Of a stretch of 6,120 nt of DNA, positions 4,781 to 6,120 are shown in pieces. Origin of the DNA: DATKSG01 sp035531775 (lineage in GTDB: Bacteria > Actinomycetota > Acidimicrobiia > Acidimicrobiales > UBA8190); contig DATKSG010000027.1 of the NCBI GenBank assembly GCA_035531775.1, positions 1 through 6,120 on the forward strand, in the 5' to 3' direction. The notes under the pieces are model-generated. The model saw only the letters and a program-made list of their open reading frames with translations. It was not told the DNA's origin and did not search any database. How positions within the stretch are numbered: position 1 is the first letter of the stretch; each line of letters starts with the position of its first letter. Both the position numbers and the translations under genes were made by a program.

Positions 4781-6120
4781 TCAGGCGGCGCACACCGTGC
4801 CGTTGGCGGGCAGCACGCCATAGATCAGATAGGACTGGTCGATGGCCCGTACGCAGGGGCTGTAGTAGTAGGCCACGTGGCTCTGGCCGTCCCAGGTGAC
4901 GAGCACACCATGGGCCAAGGCGACGGCCACGGCGACGGCCCACTGGTGCGGCGTCGCCGGGTCGCCGCTCGTGCCCACCACCAATATGGGCGGGGCCCCC
5001 ACGGCGGCTATGGCGTGCGGGGTGCGGGTGGGGGCGGCCGGCCACACAGCGCACTCGAGCAGCCCCCACGTGAGCATGGGCCCGAAGAACGGCGCCGCCT
5101 GGCCGGCGGCGGCGGCCAGCTCGGGATACACCGCAGGGTCGGAGGAGACCGGATGGTCGAGACACGAGATGGCGGTGTCGGCGTCCACGGAGTTGGGCCC
5201 GTTCTCGGTGTTGTACTGGTCGGCCATGGCCAGGATCTGGCGCCCGTCACCGGCCGATGCCTCGGCCAGGGCCAACCCCAAGGTGGGCCACTCGCCCGAG
5301 CTGTACAGGGCGCTCAGCACTGCGGTGTAGATCTCACCCGGGCCGACCTGTCGCCCGGCGCCGCCGGCGATGGGGCTCTGGCGGACCTGGGCGATGAGCC
5401 CGAGCAGGGCGCCGGTGGGATCTCCCTGGGGCCGCCACCGGCACGCGCTCGACGCCGCGCACCAGGCGAAGAAGCTGTTGAGGACGTTCTCGAAGCCGAC
5501 TGCCTGGTCGAGCACCATGCGGCTGGTGGAGATGGAGGGGTCGATGACGCCGTCCAACACCATGGCCCGGATGTGGGTGGGGAACATGTCGGCGTAGGTG
5601 AGGCCGAGCAGCGTTCCATACGAGTGGCCGATGTAGGTGAGCTGCGAGTCGCCCAGCGCGGCGCGTATTCGGTCGAGATCGCGCGCCGCGTCCACCGTGC
5701 CGACGAAGCCGAGCAGCACGCCGCTGGCCTTGGCACAGGCCGTGGCGTAAGCCTCGTCGTCGGACAGCACGACCTCCTGGCCGGCCACGGTGGGGGGGGC
5801 CGGGTCGGGTTGCAGCCCCTGAGCGGCTGGGCCACCCGTTTCGCCGCAGGTCACGGGATCGCTGCGGTCCACCCCGCGAGGATCGAAGGAGACGATGTCG
5901 AAGCGCTCGAGCAGCCCCGGCGTGAGGACGCGCAGTTCCTCGGGCAGGTCATCCACCCCCGACCCACCGGGGCCGCCAGGATTGATCACGATCGAGCCGA
6001 TGCGCGCCGCTGGGTCCAGGGCCGGGTGGCGGATGAGAGCCAGCTCGATCTGCGGGCCGGCGGGCTCGGCGTAGTCCAGTGGCACGTCGAGGGACCCACA
6101 CTGGAGCCCCGATCCGCACG
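4781..6120 (-). CDS. Alpha/beta hydrolase, tripeptidyl-aminopeptidase-like (SlpD/TAP family), N-terminus outside window
   Basis: The frame is open from the window edge to the TGA at 4781-4783, giving 446 visible residues; the gene continues past base 6120. The apparent start at 6085 is an internal Val: the residues just before it read CGSGLQCGSLDVPLDYAEP, the conserved N-terminal segment of this family, so the missing part is probably a signal peptide plus a short stretch. Numbering from that Val: oxyanion-hole motif NPGGPGGSG at 35-43, SFDPRGVDRSDP at 66-77, nucleophile Ser155 in GHSYG (codon 5621-5623), acid Asp375 in GTSGDPATP (codon 4961-4963), and His403 in GQSHVAYY (codon 4877-4879). 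The last two lie in the TAP-like C-terminal domain. All three catalytic residues are present. Characterised relatives are secreted serine aminopeptidases that release di- or tripeptides or act on esters; the exact substrate here is unknown. Cysteines near both ends (CGSGLQC; C411 and C432) suggest disulfides in an exported enzyme. Confidence 0.9.
   Translation of the reverse strand, partial: CGSGLQCGSLDVPLDYAEPAGPQIELALIRHPALDPAARIGSIVINPGGPGGSGVDDLPEELRVLTPGLLERFDIVSFDPRGVDRSDPVTCGETGGPAAQGLQPDPAPPTVAGQEVVLSDDEAYATACAKASGVLLGFVGTVDAARDLDRIRAALGDSQLTYIGHSYGTLLGLTYADMFPTHIRAMVLDGVIDPSISTSRMVLDQAVGFENVLNSFFAWCAASSACRWRPQGDPTGALLGLIAQVRQSPIAGGAGRQVGPGEIYTAVLSALYSSGEWPTLGLALAEASAGDGRQILAMADQYNTENGPNSVDADTAISCLDHPVSSDPAVYPELAAAAGQAAPFFGPMLTWGLLECAVWPAAPTRTPHAIAAVGAPPILVVGTSGDPATPHQWAVAVAVALAHGVLVTWDGQSHVAYYYSPCVRAIDQSYLIYGVLPANGTVCAA

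Noticed and set aside
3942..4899. Long plus-strand open frames opposite the modular protein gene
   Set aside because: They are antisense shadows of low-complexity Gly/Ser/Ala codons, with no recognisable domain and no start signals.
4689..5165. 159-residue N-terminal extension of the modular protein
   Set aside because: It overlaps the hydrolase gene in another frame, is Arg-rich and unstructured, and is made unnecessary by the strong ribosome site and signal peptide at the ATG at 4686-4688.
4781..6085. Complete hydrolase starting at the GTG at 6085
   Set aside because: The frame stays open to the window edge and the upstream codons encode the conserved CGSGLQCGSLDV segment, so this is an internal Val and the gene is 5' truncated.

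Overview
This is a very GC-rich window with strong G/C preference at third codon positions, GTG/TTG starts and two secreted or surface-type proteins, which points to an actinobacterium. The best lineage clue is four C-terminal repeats of the type GYWLVASDGGIFAFGDA in the minus-strand gene. I know this repeat mainly from Acidimicrobiia and some other deep actinobacteria, so an Acidimicrobiia-like host is likely but inferred. I see no tRNA, rRNA, CRISPR array, transposase or phage gene.

Layout, left to right. (1) Bases 2-181, plus strand: the last 59 residues of a protein resembling the C-terminus of a CHAP-type peptidoglycan amidase/peptidase. (2) 332-2086, plus: a secreted right-handed parallel beta-helix protein of 584 aa with its own candidate promoter and a leader hairpin. 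(3) 2206-2715 and about 2718-3086, plus: two adjacent crcB/Fluc genes separated by 2 bases or overlapping, most likely encoding a heterodimeric fluoride exporter. They are preceded by two back-to-back GC-rich hairpins. (4) 3096-4688, minus, convergent with crcB2 across only 9 bases: a secreted modular protein of 530 aa. It has six cysteine-bounded modules in an A-B-A-B-A-B order on Gly/Ser/Pro linkers, followed by four 42-residue repeats. (5) 4781-6120, minus: an alpha/beta hydrolase of the tripeptidyl-aminopeptidase-like (SlpD/TAP) family, cut at its N-terminus by the window edge.

How the genes relate. Only the crcB pair is a clear functional unit. The hydrolase and the modular protein are co-directional with a 92-base gap, so they could be co-transcribed, but the modular gene has a strong ribosome binding site of its own and its function is unknown. 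The CHAP-like, beta-helix and modular proteins all look extracytoplasmic, so the window has a cell-envelope flavour, but nothing proves a shared pathway. The least explained object is the modular surface protein; its regular architecture is described under findings.
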